Positions 46,744 through 55,676 are shown, counted from the stretch's first letter. The stretch: DNA of 64,000 nt from Chryseobacterium mulctrae (GCF_006175945.1 NZ_VAJL01000001.1:2806501-2870500), one strand, 5' to 3'. The notes: generated by a model from the letters alone, not told the origin. Numbers and translations: made by a program.

Positions 46744-47988
46744 TTAGATTTTTTTAAACAGAACACAAGCATTGTGCCCACCAAATCCAAAAGTATTACT
46801 CATGGCTACTTTTACATCTTTTTTTACAGCGTCATTAAATGTGAAATTTAATCTGCTGTCGATGTTCTCATCATCAGTAAAATGGTTGATTGTAGGAGGT
46901 ACAATACCATGAATAATAGTTCCTAAAGCAGCAATTGCTTCAATAACTCCGGCTGCACCCAAAAGGTGACCCGTCATTGATTTTGTAGAATTAATCTGAA
47001 TGTCGTAAGCATGCTCACCCAATAATCTTGAAATTGCGTTTGATTCTGCAATATCTCCTAATGGAGTAGATGTACCATGCATATTGATGTGATCTACTTC
47101 ATCAGCAGTTAAACCTGCGTCTTCTAAGCAATTTTTCATTACTAAATAAGCTCCTAAACCTTCAGGATGCGGTGCCGTCATGTGATGTGCATCTGCACTC
47201 ATACCGCCACCTAATAATTCTGCATAAATTGTTGCACCACGCTTCACAGCGTGTTCGTACTCTTCAAGAATAATAGAACCTGCACCTTCGCCCAAAACAA
47301 AACCATCTCTGTCTTTGTCGAACGGTCTTGATGCTGTAGTAGGATCGTCATTTCTTGTAGATAGTGCCATCATTGCATTAAATCCTCCAACACCACTTGC
47401 CGTAACGGCAGCTTCAGAGCCTCCGCAAACGATAACGTCTGCTTTGCCAAGCTGAATAAGCATTTTAGAATCAATTAATGCGTTTGCAGATGATGCACAA
47501 GCAGAAACTGTAGTATAATTGGGACCGTGGAAACCATATTCAATAGAAATATGTCCCGGTGTAATGTCCGCAATCATTTTTGGAATAAAGAAAGGGTTAA
47601 ATCTTGGGATGTCTGTATTTGCCCAACCCAAAACTTCGGTTTCGAAAGTTTCTAAACCACCAATTCCTGATCCCCAAATCACTCCGACTCTGTTTTTATC
47701 AACATTGTCTTCCATGATTCTTGAATGGCTTACTGCTTCTCTTGCAGCAACCAGCCCAAGCTGAGTGTTTCTATCCATTTTTTTAGCTTCTTTCTTATCG
47801 AAATGGTCTAATGGATTGAAGTTTTTCACCTCGCAAGCGAACTTGGTTTTAAAGTTTGTGGCATCAAAAAGAGTAATAGGAGCGGCACCGCTCTTGCCTT
47901 TTACAAGACTTTCCCAGTATTCATTCGCATTATTACCGACGGGTGTTATTGCGCCAAAACCAGTTACAACTACTCTTTTTAATTCCAT
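46744..47988 (-). CDS. fabF: Beta-ketoacyl-ACP synthase II
   Basis: 414 residues. Condenses malonyl-ACP with acyl-ACP in fatty acid elongation. The catalytic Cys is in TVSACASSANALID. The two histidines of the Cys-His-His triad are in HGTSTPLGD and MTGHLLGAAGV. The glycine-rich end reads NTFGFGGHNACVLF. It lies 31 bp downstream of acpP and 10 bp upstream of rnc. Confidence 0.97.
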   Translation of the reverse strand: MELKRVVVTGFGAITPVGNNANEYWESLVKGKSGAAPITLFDATNFKTKFACEVKNFNPLDHFDKKEAKKMDRNTQLGLVAAREAVSHSRIMEDNVDKNRVGVIWGSGIGGLETFETEVLGWANTDIPRFNPFFIPKMIADITPGHISIEYGFHGPNYTTVSACASSANALIDSKMLIQLGKADVIVCGGSEAAVTASGVGGFNAMMALSTRNDDPTTASRPFDKDRDGFVLGEGAGSIILEEYEHAVKRGATIYAELLGGGMSADAHHMTAPHPEGLGAYLVMKNCLEDAGLTADEVDHINMHGTSTPLGDIAESNAISRLLGEHAYDIQINSTKSMTGHLLGAAGVIEAIAALGTIIHGIVPPTINHFTDDENIDSRLNFTFNDAVKKDVKVAMSNTFGFGGHNACVLFKKI

Positions 47989-48019
47989 AAACTTTGTAAA
48001 TTTTCTTTGTTGAAGAATA

Positions 48020-48259
48020 TTATTTATTTACTACTTCTTCTATATAAGCGATAGCGTGCCCTACAGTAGTAATTTTTTCAGCTTGGTCATCAGGGATTTG
48101 AATGTTAAATTCTTTTTCAAATTCCATGATTAACTCAACTGTATCTAGTGAGTCTGCTCCTAAATCATTTGTGAAGCTAGCCTCAGGAGTTACTTCTGTT
48201 TCTTCAACGTCAAGCTTATCAGCGATGATAGCTTTTACTCTTGATGCAATGTCTGACAT
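48020..48259 (-). CDS. acpP: Acyl carrier protein
   Basis: 79 acidic residues with four-helix ACP architecture. The phosphopantetheine attachment site is Ser37 in [13 protein letters not shown]. It carries acyl chains for FabF and other fatty acid enzymes. First gene of the acpP-fabF-rnc-(IPExxxVDY)-pyk cluster. Confidence 0.97.
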   Translation of the reverse strand: MSDIASRVKAIIADKLDVEETEVTPEASFTNDLGADSLDTVELIMEFEKEFNIQIPDDQAEKITTVGHAIAYIEEVVNK

Positions 48260-48290
48260 AGTAAATTATTTTTTTTATTGTTAGATGGTG

Positions 48291-48298
48291 CAAATATA
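48291..48298 (-). promoter_or_regulatory. -7 box of the acpP operon
   Basis: TATATTTG on the minus strand, 31 bp upstream of the acpP start, matches TAnnTTTG. The rest of the 308-bp gap (48260-48567) is AT-rich. A second box, TATATTTG at 48541-48548, faces the plus-strand gene at 48568. Confidence 0.55.
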
Positions 48299-48567
48299 TA
48301 AAATTCTTTACGATAAAACATTTTTTTAACCTTTTTTGTCGGTAGACTGATGATAATTTATTATATTTTGCGGTAGTGTTTTCGTAATCAGTGTTTTATA
48401 GTTCCTTTGTTTTTTATTGAGTTTTAAAAATATCTTTAACCTCCCTTCTTGTATATTTATGTATAATCAATTTATTCATTCTGGTTATTTTGATTGATTT
48501 TAAAATAGCTTTACTACTAAAAAGCATTGATTCTATATTTTATATTTGCGTTTTAAAATTAATACCA

Positions 48568-49062
48568 ATGTCAACTGCTTCTCATATGCTGGTTCCGATG
48601 ACGGATTTTGTAATTGAATACTATTCGCATGAAGGATATGCAGATCTTCATACCCTTAAGGTCATGAATAATTATGCTAATTTTCTTAAGATGCTTTTGT
48701 CGCTGGAAATGTTTGTGCCAACAGATCAGCTTGGTAATATTTTGAAGGAACCCAAAAATTATTCAGATTGGAAATCGCTCTCTCATAATAATGAGTTGGA
48801 TGAAAATGATTCTCCTTCGATGCTTGATGAATATAAATATTACAATAAAGCCGAAAGCAAGTGTTTGTTTGATGGCTTTGAAGTTGCGTACAATGGTTTT
48901 TCTGTTGTGAGAATTGTAGCGACTTACAATAAAGATATTGAATTGTCCTTCAATAAGGTTGAAGGCAAATTTCAGCATTACATTACTATAGAATCTCTTC
49001 TTAATTTTGATGCTGTATTTCTTTCAAAAACAGCGTTAAAAAAGATAGGTTTAAAGACTTAA
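48568..49062 (+). CDS. Hypothetical protein
   Basis: 164 residues. I start at ATG 48568 (MSTASHMLVPMTDFVIEYYS) because a -7 box (48541-48548) lies 19 bp upstream; the longer frame from 48490 would start inside the promoter. The sequence is soluble and rich in aromatic and acidic residues (KYYNKAESKCLFDGFEVAYNG). I recognise no family. It is the last gene before the left end of the mobile island. Confidence 0.7.
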   Translation: MSTASHMLVPMTDFVIEYYSHEGYADLHTLKVMNNYANFLKMLLSLEMFVPTDQLGNILKEPKNYSDWKSLSHNNELDENDSPSMLDEYKYYNKAESKCLFDGFEVAYNGFSVVRIVATYNKDIELSFNKVEGKFQHYITIESLLNFDAVFLSKTALKKIGLKT

Positions 49063-49126
49063 ATTTAAATTATTGAAATAAATAAAAAACAGAAGCATTT
49101 TAAATGTTTCTGTTTTTTTATTTTTA

Positions 49127-49139
49127 GTGGAGTTGGAGG
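49127..49139. repeat. Left attachment-site direct repeat
   Basis: GTGGAGTTGGAGG, repeated at 57608-57620. It lies 158 bp before the integrase ATG. Confidence 0.7.
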
Positions 49140-49256
49140 CTCTTTCTCCTGAACTCTTTTAGATAATCATAAAGTGTCAAAGTATTGATAATTAGCTATT
49201 AATGTATTTTGTTGTTATGATAAACTATCACAGATAATCTTTGTGTATATCATTAA

Positions 49257-49277
49257 TTGGGTGTAAATTTGGGTGTC
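49257..49277 (+). promoter_or_regulatory. Left arm-type integrase sites
   Basis: TTGGGTGTA at 49257-49265 and TTGGGTGTC at 49269-49277, with starts 12 bp apart. The same pair with the same spacing and orientation occurs near the right end at 57554-57574. Confidence 0.55.
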
Positions 49278-49297
49278 GATTTATAAGTTTTACACTC

Positions 49298-50587
49298 ATG
49301 AATATCAAACGAAATATAGTTTTTGCACTTGAAAAAAGAAAAAAAGACGGTGTCTCTGTGGTTGAGAATGTCCCCATCCGTATGCGTGTTATTTACCATA
49401 ATAAAAGGATAGAGTTTACAACAGGTCACCGTATCGATGTTTCCAAATGGGATGAAAGTAAGCAACGTGTTAAAAATGGTTGTACAAACAAAATTAAGCA
49501 AAGCGCAGCCGAAATCAATTCAGACCTTTTAAAATACTATTCGGATATTCAGGATATCTTCAAAGAATTTGAAGTAAATGACATCATTCCTAATCCCGAA
49601 CAACTTAAAGCAGCATTCAATAATCGACAGAATAAGGATTTACCTAATAGTCTTGATTTAGAATCCCAGATACTTTCGTTAATGGATAAATTTGACGAAT
49701 TCGTACGGGAATGTGGAATACACAACAATTGGACAGAGGCTACTTATGAGAAATTAGCTGCAACTAAAAAACATTTAGCAGCCTTTGACAAAAATCTTTC
49801 ATTTGAAGCTTTAGATGAAGGTAAGTTGACACAATATGTACACTATCTCCGTGATAAGAAAGGTTTTCGAAATAGTACAATCGGTAAGCAGATAGGATTT
49901 CTAAAATGGTTTCTTCGCTGGAGCAAAAAGAAAGGATACACGTCTAATTTTGCCTTTGAATTATTTAAACCAAAATTGAAGACCACTCAAAAGAAGGTTA
50001 TATTTTTGACCTGGGCAGAGCTTACAAAATTGAGGGAGTACAAAATTCCCGAAACAAAAAAATACATGGAGAGAGTTCGTGATGTTTTTTTATTCCAATG
50101 TTTTACGGGGCTTAGGTATTCCGATGTATTCAATTTGAGGCGTAGTGACGTAAAAGAGAACCACATCGAAATTACCACTGTCAAAACTGCGGATAGCTTA
50201 ATTATCGAGCTGAACAACCACAGCAAGGCAATACTGGACAAATATAAAGAAGTTCATTTTGAATATGATAAGGTTCTTCCTGTCATCACCAATCAGAAGA
50301 TGAACGATTATCTAAAAGAGCTGGCAGAATTGGCAGAAATTGAAGAGCCTGTGAGAGAGGTCTACTATAAAGGAAACAAGCGAATCGATGAAGTGACTCC
50401 AAAGCATGCTCTTTTGGGAACTCACGCAGGAAGGAGGACATTTATCTGTAATGCTCTTTCATTAGGAATTCCTGCGCAGGTGGTAATGAAATGGACGGGA
50501 CATAGTGATTATAAGGCGATGAAACCTTATATTGATATTGCCGACGAAATCAAGGCCAGTGCAATGGACAAATTCAATCAATTATAA
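49298..50587 (+). CDS. Tyrosine-type site-specific integrase
   Basis: 429 residues. I start at ATG 49298 (MNIKRNIVFALEKRKKDG); the longer frame from 49241 would read through the arm-site repeats. An arm-type DNA-binding domain (about 1-100) and a SAM-like core-binding domain (about 120-215) precede the catalytic domain. Catalytic residues are visible: Arg in CFTGLRYSDVFNL, His-x-x-Arg in THAGRRTFI, His in WTGHSDYKAM and the nucleophile Tyr in KPYIDIAD. It matches integrases of Bacteroidota mobile elements. It should act on the 13-bp repeats at the island ends. Confidence 0.95.
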   Translation: MNIKRNIVFALEKRKKDGVSVVENVPIRMRVIYHNKRIEFTTGHRIDVSKWDESKQRVKNGCTNKIKQSAAEINSDLLKYYSDIQDIFKEFEVNDIIPNPEQLKAAFNNRQNKDLPNSLDLESQILSLMDKFDEFVRECGIHNNWTEATYEKLAATKKHLAAFDKNLSFEALDEGKLTQYVHYLRDKKGFRNSTIGKQIGFLKWFLRWSKKKGYTSNFAFELFKPKLKTTQKKVIFLTWAELTKLREYKIPETKKYMERVRDVFLFQCFTGLRYSDVFNLRRSDVKENHIEITTVKTADSLIIELNNHSKAILDKYKEVHFEYDKVLPVITNQKMNDYLKELAELAEIEEPVREVYYKGNKRIDEVTPKHALLGTHAGRRTFICNALSLGIPAQVVMKWTGHSDYKAMKPYIDIADEIKASAMDKFNQL

Positions 50588-50595
50588 TTTGACAA

Positions 50596-51627
50596 ATGGA
50601 AGAAAATAAAACTCAAGGTTCTCTATATCAAATTATGGATATATTGCCTAAATACACAAAAATAAACGAAATATATCAAAATGTACTGGAAGACAAAGTA
50701 TTGCATTTTGATGAACAACAGCAAATTGTTACTTTTTTTAAACAATTCAGAAGTCTTGAAAATTTTGAAAAGGCAGTTCTAGATTTCATCACTTCCAAAG
50801 ACAAGGAAAAGCAGCTACAGTTTTTTTCGATATTGCGAAAAGTGATAAAAAAGAATATCGAAAAGTATAACAACAATAGAAATTCTTTAGATAGTATAGA
50901 TACATTTGAAATTTGCTGGGATAGAACCAATTCCATTGAATCCAAAATAAAAGTTCAAGAAAAACATACCAATAATCAGTATATAGAATTAAGAGATACA
51001 AAAAATTCTTTGGAATCAGCAAGTTGGAAAGGTGATGAAGAGAGAGTTGGAGAACTTGAAAAAAAAGTAAACAAATTTTCCAATTTATATAAAATCGAAC
51101 AAGAAAAACTTGATGAACTTTATCGGGAAAAAGAAAAATTGCGTCAAGAATCCCTAAAGTTTGCCGATAATGTTTTTGGAAAGATTTGCGAATTGGAAAG
51201 TTCTTTTCTTTTGGTCTTAAATAATTATTTTTTCGATGAAATAAGTTCAAATTCAGAACCAAAACAGAAAGAATATTTTGGTATGCAATTAATATCATCA
51301 ATACATAAAGAATGTAATGGGGTACAATTTGAGAATTTGAATGTTATAGATTTTTATAATATTCTCAATTTGCAACCAACAATTGCTAAACTGATAATTA
51401 GGAATCGTGAAAAAGAGCGAACGTATCATTTAATTTCAAAACTTTATGATTGTATTCAATCTGATGAAAATAAAGAATGGAGAACAGTCTTACTCGATCA
51501 ATTAGGAATTAAATGGGAAATCTACAATTCTAAATATAAAACCGTATCCGTAAGTTCTGAAGAAGGCAATAGGAAAAATAAAGAATTTAAAGATGTTATT
51601 GGGTCAATATTCAATAATATTTCTTGA
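50596..51627 (+). CDS. Unknown coiled-coil protein downstream of the integrase
   Basis: 343 residues. The central part (about 110-205) is a long charged helix (LESASWKGDEERVGELEKKV, LYREKEKLRQESLKFAD) likely to form a coiled coil. The N- and C-terminal parts are helical and end KNKEFKDVIGSIFNNIS. There is no signal peptide and no enzyme motif I can identify. It starts 8 bp after int, so it may be cotranscribed with it. It could be cargo or a transfer factor; I cannot name it. Confidence 0.65.
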   Translation: MEENKTQGSLYQIMDILPKYTKINEIYQNVLEDKVLHFDEQQQIVTFFKQFRSLENFEKAVLDFITSKDKEKQLQFFSILRKVIKKNIEKYNNNRNSLDSIDTFEICWDRTNSIESKIKVQEKHTNNQYIELRDTKNSLESASWKGDEERVGELEKKVNKFSNLYKIEQEKLDELYREKEKLRQESLKFADNVFGKICELESSFLLVLNNYFFDEISSNSEPKQKEYFGMQLISSIHKECNGVQFENLNVIDFYNILNLQPTIAKLIIRNREKERTYHLISKLYDCIQSDENKEWRTVLLDQLGIKWEIYNSKYKTVSVSSEEGNRKNKEFKDVIGSIFNNIS

Positions 51628-51732
51628 TATTCCATAAGCGACCACTTTTACCACTTAAAATATTTTAATACTCATTGATTATCAATGATATAAATTTAAG
51701 GAATCCACCTCCTTACCACCTTTTTCCCGTCA

Positions 51733-51740
51733 TAGATTTG
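51733..51740 (+). promoter_or_regulatory. -7 box before the DUF3853 gene
   Basis: TAGATTTG fits TAnnTTTG, 63 bp before the ATG at 51804. Confidence 0.4.
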
Positions 51741-51803
51741 CAATGTGTTCGAACAATAACGCCGAAGTACAAGGCTTGTTTAACAATAACATTGTAAAAA
51801 AAT

Positions 51804-52106
51804 ATGAACCTAAACGAACTTAAGCAGAAACCTCTCTGGCAAATGACAGGCGAAGAATTTCTCTATCTTCAGAAGACCGACGGGCATAAAGATGCTCAAC
51901 CAGTTCCTCTCAATAATTCTACAAGAAAACACGTTTACGGAATCGCCGGAATCGCACGCCTATTCGGGTGCAGTATTCCCACAGCCAACCGTATAAAGCA
52001 AAATGGAAAGATAGATAAGGCCGTCACACAGATAGGTCGTAAAATCATCGTGGATGCAGAGTTGGCATTAGAACTAGCCGGACGTAAAACAGGAGGAAGG
52101 AAATGA
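51804..52106 (+). CDS. DUF3853 family DNA-binding protein
   Basis: 100 residues. The N-terminal LKQKPLWQMTGEEFLYLQK and the excisionase-like winged-helix segment YGIAGIARLFGCSIPTANRI, followed by GRKIIVDAELALELA, fit DUF3853 proteins of Bacteroides-type mobile elements. Its role is probably DNA binding in replication or excision. Its stop overlaps the next start (ATGA), so the two are translationally coupled. Confidence 0.82.
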   Translation: MNLNELKQKPLWQMTGEEFLYLQKTDGHKDAQPVPLNNSTRKHVYGIAGIARLFGCSIPTANRIKQNGKIDKAVTQIGRKIIVDAELALELAGRKTGGRK

Positions 52107-53140
52107 TGATGGATAACAATAAAGATATAAGGAGTCTCTGGCATTCGTCAAGGCTTTTGATTACCGATAAATTTGAATATCCGCCTGTGGTCATCCGTAT
52201 TGATGAATCTGTTGTAGGAACACTTGGTAATTTTTCCGCTACCGTTGGAAAAGCCAAAAGCAGAAAGACCTTTAGTGTTACGGCGATGACCGCAGCTGCT
52301 CTGGTCTGTCGTCTGATGCTCAATTACAATGCAGCAATGCCGGATGATAAGAGGAAAATCATTTACTTCGACACTGAACAAAGTCCGTATCACAGTCAGA
52401 AGGTATTGTCAAGGATAATTGAACTTTCGGGAATGAGCAAGGAGATTCAGCCCGAGAATCTTGAATTTGTCTGTCTGAGAAGATTCAATCCACCAACCCG
52501 TATTCAGATTATCGAAGAAGCGATCAAAAGTACAGCTTCATTGGGGTTGGTCATTATCGATGGAATCAGGGATCTGGTGTTTGATATCAATTCCCCGAAT
52601 GAATCTACCGAGATTATTTCCAAACTGATGATTTGGACAGAAGTCTATCAGTTGCATATTCACACTGTTTTACACGTCAATAAAACGGATGATAATGCGA
52701 GAGGACATTTGGGAACGGAACTGCTGAATAAAGCCGAGAGCATACTACAAGTGGTAAGGGATGAAAAAGACCCGAATATCTCTATTGTAAAACCGATGAG
52801 CATTCGTGATGTTGAGTTTGAGCCTTTTGCCTTCAGGATTGACAATGACGGTCTGCCTGAATCGGTGGATGACTATCATATACAAACAGGTCAAAGTAAA
52901 GGATTCGATTATCACGAGATTTCGGAACAGATACATCGGGAAGCACTATCGCTCGTTTTCAAAGACCAAAAATTACTTTCCTACGGAGAATTGATCTCAA
53001 AGCTCATAGAATCCTATTCTCATTTCGGATATGATTTCGGAACCAATAAGGCTAAAAAATTGAAGGTCTTTTGTCAAAACAAAACGATGATATTCAAAGA
53101 AGGGAGGTCTTATAAATTCAACCCCAACTTTTACTACTGA
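52103..53140 (+). CDS. RecA-like AAA ATPase of the mobile island
   Basis: 345 residues. A P-loop-like GKAKSRKTFSVTAMT lies near residue 48. A Walker-B-like LGLVIIDGIRDLV and TVLHVNKTDDNARGHLGTE follow, consistent with a RepA/DnaB-like hexameric ATPase. The C-terminus (about 270-345) is a separate winged-helix-like region. Together with the downstream TOPRIM protein it forms a helicase-primase pair, suggesting that the excised island replicates. The first of three consecutive ATG codons overlaps the DUF3853 stop. Confidence 0.8.
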   Translation: MMMDNNKDIRSLWHSSRLLITDKFEYPPVVIRIDESVVGTLGNFSATVGKAKSRKTFSVTAMTAAALVCRLMLNYNAAMPDDKRKIIYFDTEQSPYHSQKVLSRIIELSGMSKEIQPENLEFVCLRRFNPPTRIQIIEEAIKSTASLGLVIIDGIRDLVFDINSPNESTEIISKLMIWTEVYQLHIHTVLHVNKTDDNARGHLGTELLNKAESILQVVRDEKDPNISIVKPMSIRDVEFEPFAFRIDNDGLPESVDDYHIQTGQSKGFDYHEISEQIHREALSLVFKDQKLLSYGELISKLIESYSHFGYDFGTNKAKKLKVFCQNKTMIFKEGRSYKFNPNFYY

Positions 53141-53164
53141 GTCCAAAATTATTCAATGGTCTAT

Positions 53165-53212
53165 TGGTTTAGTCTGGTTTACTAATATATATTAGTAAAC
53201 CAGACTAAACCA
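53165..53212. repeat. 48-bp perfect palindrome
   Basis: Arms of 24 bp with no loop. The left arm begins TGGTTTAGTCTGGTTTACTA and the centre is AATAT|ATATT between 53188 and 53189. It contains TGGTTTA at 53165 and 53175 and the reverse at 53196 and 53206. It lies between the ATPase and primase genes. Confidence 0.95.
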
Positions 53213-53245
53213 TTCATCGAACCCCCATAACGCAATACTGATTTT

Positions 53246-53287
53246 TTCTTTTCTTTCAACAGCAATTTTGCTGTTGAAAGAAAAGAA
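53246..53287. repeat. 42-bp near-perfect hairpin
   Basis: 20-bp perfect arms (TTCTTTTCTTTCAACAGCAA and its complement) flank a 2-nt loop. It ends 21 bp before the primase start codon. Confidence 0.95.
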
Positions 53288-53308
53288 TACCCCATAAATC
53301 CAAAATAA

Positions 53309-54262
53309 ATGAATACAAAGACAGCAAAAAATATAAGGATTATCGATTTCCTGAATGCTTTAGGATATCAGCCTCAAAGAACTGTTCGGGACAACCATTT
53401 TTACCTCTCTCCCTTGAGAACAGAAAAAACGGCATCGATGAAAGTTGATAACAAACTCAATCTATGGTACGACCATGGCTCTGCCCAAGGTGGAACCATC
53501 ATAGACCTTGTTATTGCCATGCAAAAAGCAAGAACTGTTTCTGATGCACTCACTTTCCTGAAAGACTTGAATCTAAAAACAGATTCTATTTTTAATGACA
53601 AGAGAGAGAAAATAGGAAATCAAATGACCACAAGACAATCCAGTATCAACATTGAAATAATACGATCTCTTCAGAATTCAAAATTGTTGCACTATTTACA
53701 GGAGCGTAAAATCAATGTTGATACTACTCGGAAATATCTACAAGAGATTCATTATTCCGTAGATGACAGGAAATATAAAGCAGTGGGATGGCTTAGTAAT
53801 AGCAATGGCTATCATCTTCGTTCCGAATTTTTCAAAGGCTGTACTTCTCAGGATATTTCGGTAATTAAAGGTGCAGATTCAAATCGGCAAAGTAAAATAT
53901 GCATGGTCTACGAAGGAATGTTTGATTTCCTCTCCCATCTTACCTTAAAAAATAAAAAAGAGTTTAAAGTAGATTGTGTTATCCTGAATTCCCTTTCCAA
54001 TCTCAATAAAGCTGTGGAATGGATAAGACAAAACAAACTAACACCAAGTTTGCTATTAGATAATGACACAGCAGGACAAAAAGCTACTTCGAAATTGTTA
54101 GAAGAATTTCCGGAAGCGGAGGATTTTTCAATGACCTACTCTGACCACAAAGACCTGAACGATTATCACAAAAGCAAAAGTGGTCTGAAAAATAGTTTGT
54201 CTAAGGATATTGATGAGAGTAGAAATCCTGAACAGACAAATACCTACAGAAGAAAAAGATGA
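53309..54262 (+). CDS. TOPRIM primase-like protein
   Basis: 317 residues. The N-terminus has the DnaG/CHC2-like pattern FYLSPLRTEKTASMKVDNKL and WYDHGSAQGGTIIDLV but without the zinc-binding cysteines. The TOPRIM domain follows, with the glutamate in CMVYEGMFDFLSH and the DxD-type motif in LLLDNDTAGQKA. It should synthesise primers for the mobile element's replication. It sits directly downstream of two large palindromes. Confidence 0.85.
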   Translation: MNTKTAKNIRIIDFLNALGYQPQRTVRDNHFYLSPLRTEKTASMKVDNKLNLWYDHGSAQGGTIIDLVIAMQKARTVSDALTFLKDLNLKTDSIFNDKREKIGNQMTTRQSSINIEIIRSLQNSKLLHYLQERKINVDTTRKYLQEIHYSVDDRKYKAVGWLSNSNGYHLRSEFFKGCTSQDISVIKGADSNRQSKICMVYEGMFDFLSHLTLKNKKEFKVDCVILNSLSNLNKAVEWIRQNKLTPSLLLDNDTAGQKATSKLLEEFPEAEDFSMTYSDHKDLNDYHKSKSGLKNSLSKDIDESRNPEQTNTYRRKR

Positions 54263-54296
54263 CGGTTGAAAGATCGGCTTTTGATAAAAAGCCATA

Positions 54297-54375
54297 GCTT
54301 ATTAGGGCTTTTTCTTAACGCTCCGTTGCACTCCACTAAAAAAGCCCCAATAAGCCAAGGGGGAAAATCCCCCTT
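54297..54375 (+). promoter_or_regulatory. Hairpin region before mobV, possible oriT
   Basis: GCTTATTAGGGCTTTTT (54297-54313) pairs with AAAAAGCCCCAATAAGC (54339-54355) with one mismatch. A second hairpin, AAGGGGGA/TCCCCCTT, is at 54357-54375. The 25-nt loop contains CGCTCCGTTGCACTCC. Relaxase genes of this type often have oriT just upstream. Confidence 0.5.
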
Positions 54376-54414
54376 TGGAAACCCCAAATTATTTAACAAT
54401 TAGATTTAAGAGAA

Positions 54415-55314
54415 ATGTCATATACCGTTTTACATTTAGAAAAAGCCAAGGGCAATGACTCCGGAATGTCAGCTCATATCGAAAGAACCGTCCATCCAAA
54501 AAATGCAGATGCTACACGAAGTCATCTGAATAAAGAAATGATTACCTATCCTGAAGGAATCACAAACCGGACTTCGTCAATACAATACAGATTAGACAAT
54601 GCCAATTTGAAAAGAAAGATAGGAATCAATCAAGTAAGAGCCATACGCATTATGTTGTCCGGAACTAATGAAACGATGAAAGAAATTGAGAAAAACAAAC
54701 AATTAGACAATTGGTGTACAGATAATTTGGATTGGCTGAAAGCAACATTTGGAGAAGAAAACCTAGTTTCAGCAGTATTGCATATGGATGAAAAGACACC
54801 CCATATCCACGCTACTATTGTTCCTATTGTTTCCGGAGAAAGAAGAAAAGCAAAAAAAGACAATAATCCTCAGACCTATAAAAAGAAGAATTCAAATGCT
54901 AATAGGCTGTGTGCTGATGATGTAATGGCAAGAAATAAGCTGAAGCATTATCAAAATACCTATGCAGTAACAATGGCAAAATACGGACTAAGAAGAGGGA
55001 TTGAAGGTTCGAAAGCCAAACATATTTCTACGTCTGAATATTATCGAAATCTCCATGAACAAAACCAACAGTTGGAACAGGAAAAGAATAGTAAGCAATC
55101 AGAACTGAAAGCAATTGAGAAAAGTATTTCCTCAAAAAAAGTAATTGAAAACTTCACTAATGTTCTTACCGGTTCCAAAACAAAAAAGCTGGAACAGGAA
55201 AATGAGCAGATGAAAAAGGAAATGAATAATCTTAAAACTCTTAAAGACAGGGAAAAAGGAAAATTACAGGAATCAGTTTCAAAACTGGAAGACACTTTAG
55301 AGTGGAGTTGCTAA
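54415..55314 (+). CDS. mobV: MobV-family relaxase, 3' end at an IS insertion
   Basis: 299 residues as read. MobV motif I is seen as HIERTVHPKNADATRSHLN. The metal-binding motif is HMDEKTPHIHATIVPI. A long charged coiled-coil C-terminus (about 205-295) follows. The last few codons (ending TLEWSC) come from the IS left end. If one AGT copy is taken as a target duplication, the empty site would read TLE followed by TGA, so the relaxase may have lost little or nothing. It nicks the island's oriT for mobilisation by a helper conjugation system. Confidence 0.88.
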   Translation: MSYTVLHLEKAKGNDSGMSAHIERTVHPKNADATRSHLNKEMITYPEGITNRTSSIQYRLDNANLKRKIGINQVRAIRIMLSGTNETMKEIEKNKQLDNWCTDNLDWLKATFGEENLVSAVLHMDEKTPHIHATIVPIVSGERRKAKKDNNPQTYKKKNSNANRLCADDVMARNKLKHYQNTYAVTMAKYGLRRGIEGSKAKHISTSEYYRNLHEQNQQLEQEKNSKQSELKAIEKSISSKKVIENFTNVLTGSKTKKLEQENEQMKKEMNNLKTLKDREKGKLQESVSKLEDTLEWSC

Positions 55315-55356
55315 CTTTGTTAGGACACAATTCTTATACTCTTTATCTTTAAGAGT

Positions 55357-55647
55357 ATGAAAAAGATCAGAAAAAATTACAGTCTAGAGTTTAAGATCCA
55401 AGCAGTATCTTTAAGTGAGCAGCGAGGCAATGTATCCTCGGTAGCTGAAGAATTGGGGATCTGTAAAGAAAGTCTCGTTAATTGGCGAAAACTTCACAAA
55501 GAAGGTAAACTTAGCAAGGAAAAACAAATATCCTCTGATCCAATAAGGGAAGAGTTATTGAGACTTCGCAAAGAACTAGAAGAAACAAAGCTTGAACGTG
55601 ATATCTTAAAAAAGGCGGTAGGCATCTTCTCCAAGAGAGACGGGTAA
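55357..55647 (+). CDS. IS3-family transposase OrfA
   Basis: 96 residues. An HTH of the IS3 OrfA type (KIQAVSLSEQRGNVSSVAEELGICKESLVNW) is followed by a leucine-zipper-like helix (LLRLRKELEETKLERDILKK). Near its end is a slippery run, AAAAAAG at 55608-55614. In the -1 frame the sequence stays open into orfB (through RRVRYKFIKEHADVFPVG), so a fused OrfAB transposase is expected by programmed frameshifting. Confidence 0.93.
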   Translation: MKKIRKNYSLEFKIQAVSLSEQRGNVSSVAEELGICKESLVNWRKLHKEGKLSKEKQISSDPIREELLRLRKELEETKLERDILKKAVGIFSKRDG

Positions 55648-55676
55648 GATATAAATTTATCAAAGAACACGCTGAT

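Noticed and set aside
48490..48567. N-terminal extension of the hypothetical gene at 48568
   Set aside because: A -7 promoter box lies at 48541-48548, inside the extension.
49127..49175. tRNA or tmRNA gene at the left island end
   Set aside because: Only a 13-bp stretch resembles an RNA 3' end; no cloverleaf or tmRNA fold follows on either strand.
55301..55310. Match of AGTGGAGTTG at the IS left end to the island end repeat
   Set aside because: The 10-bp match is mostly IS terminal sequence and does not extend, so I treat it as coincidence.
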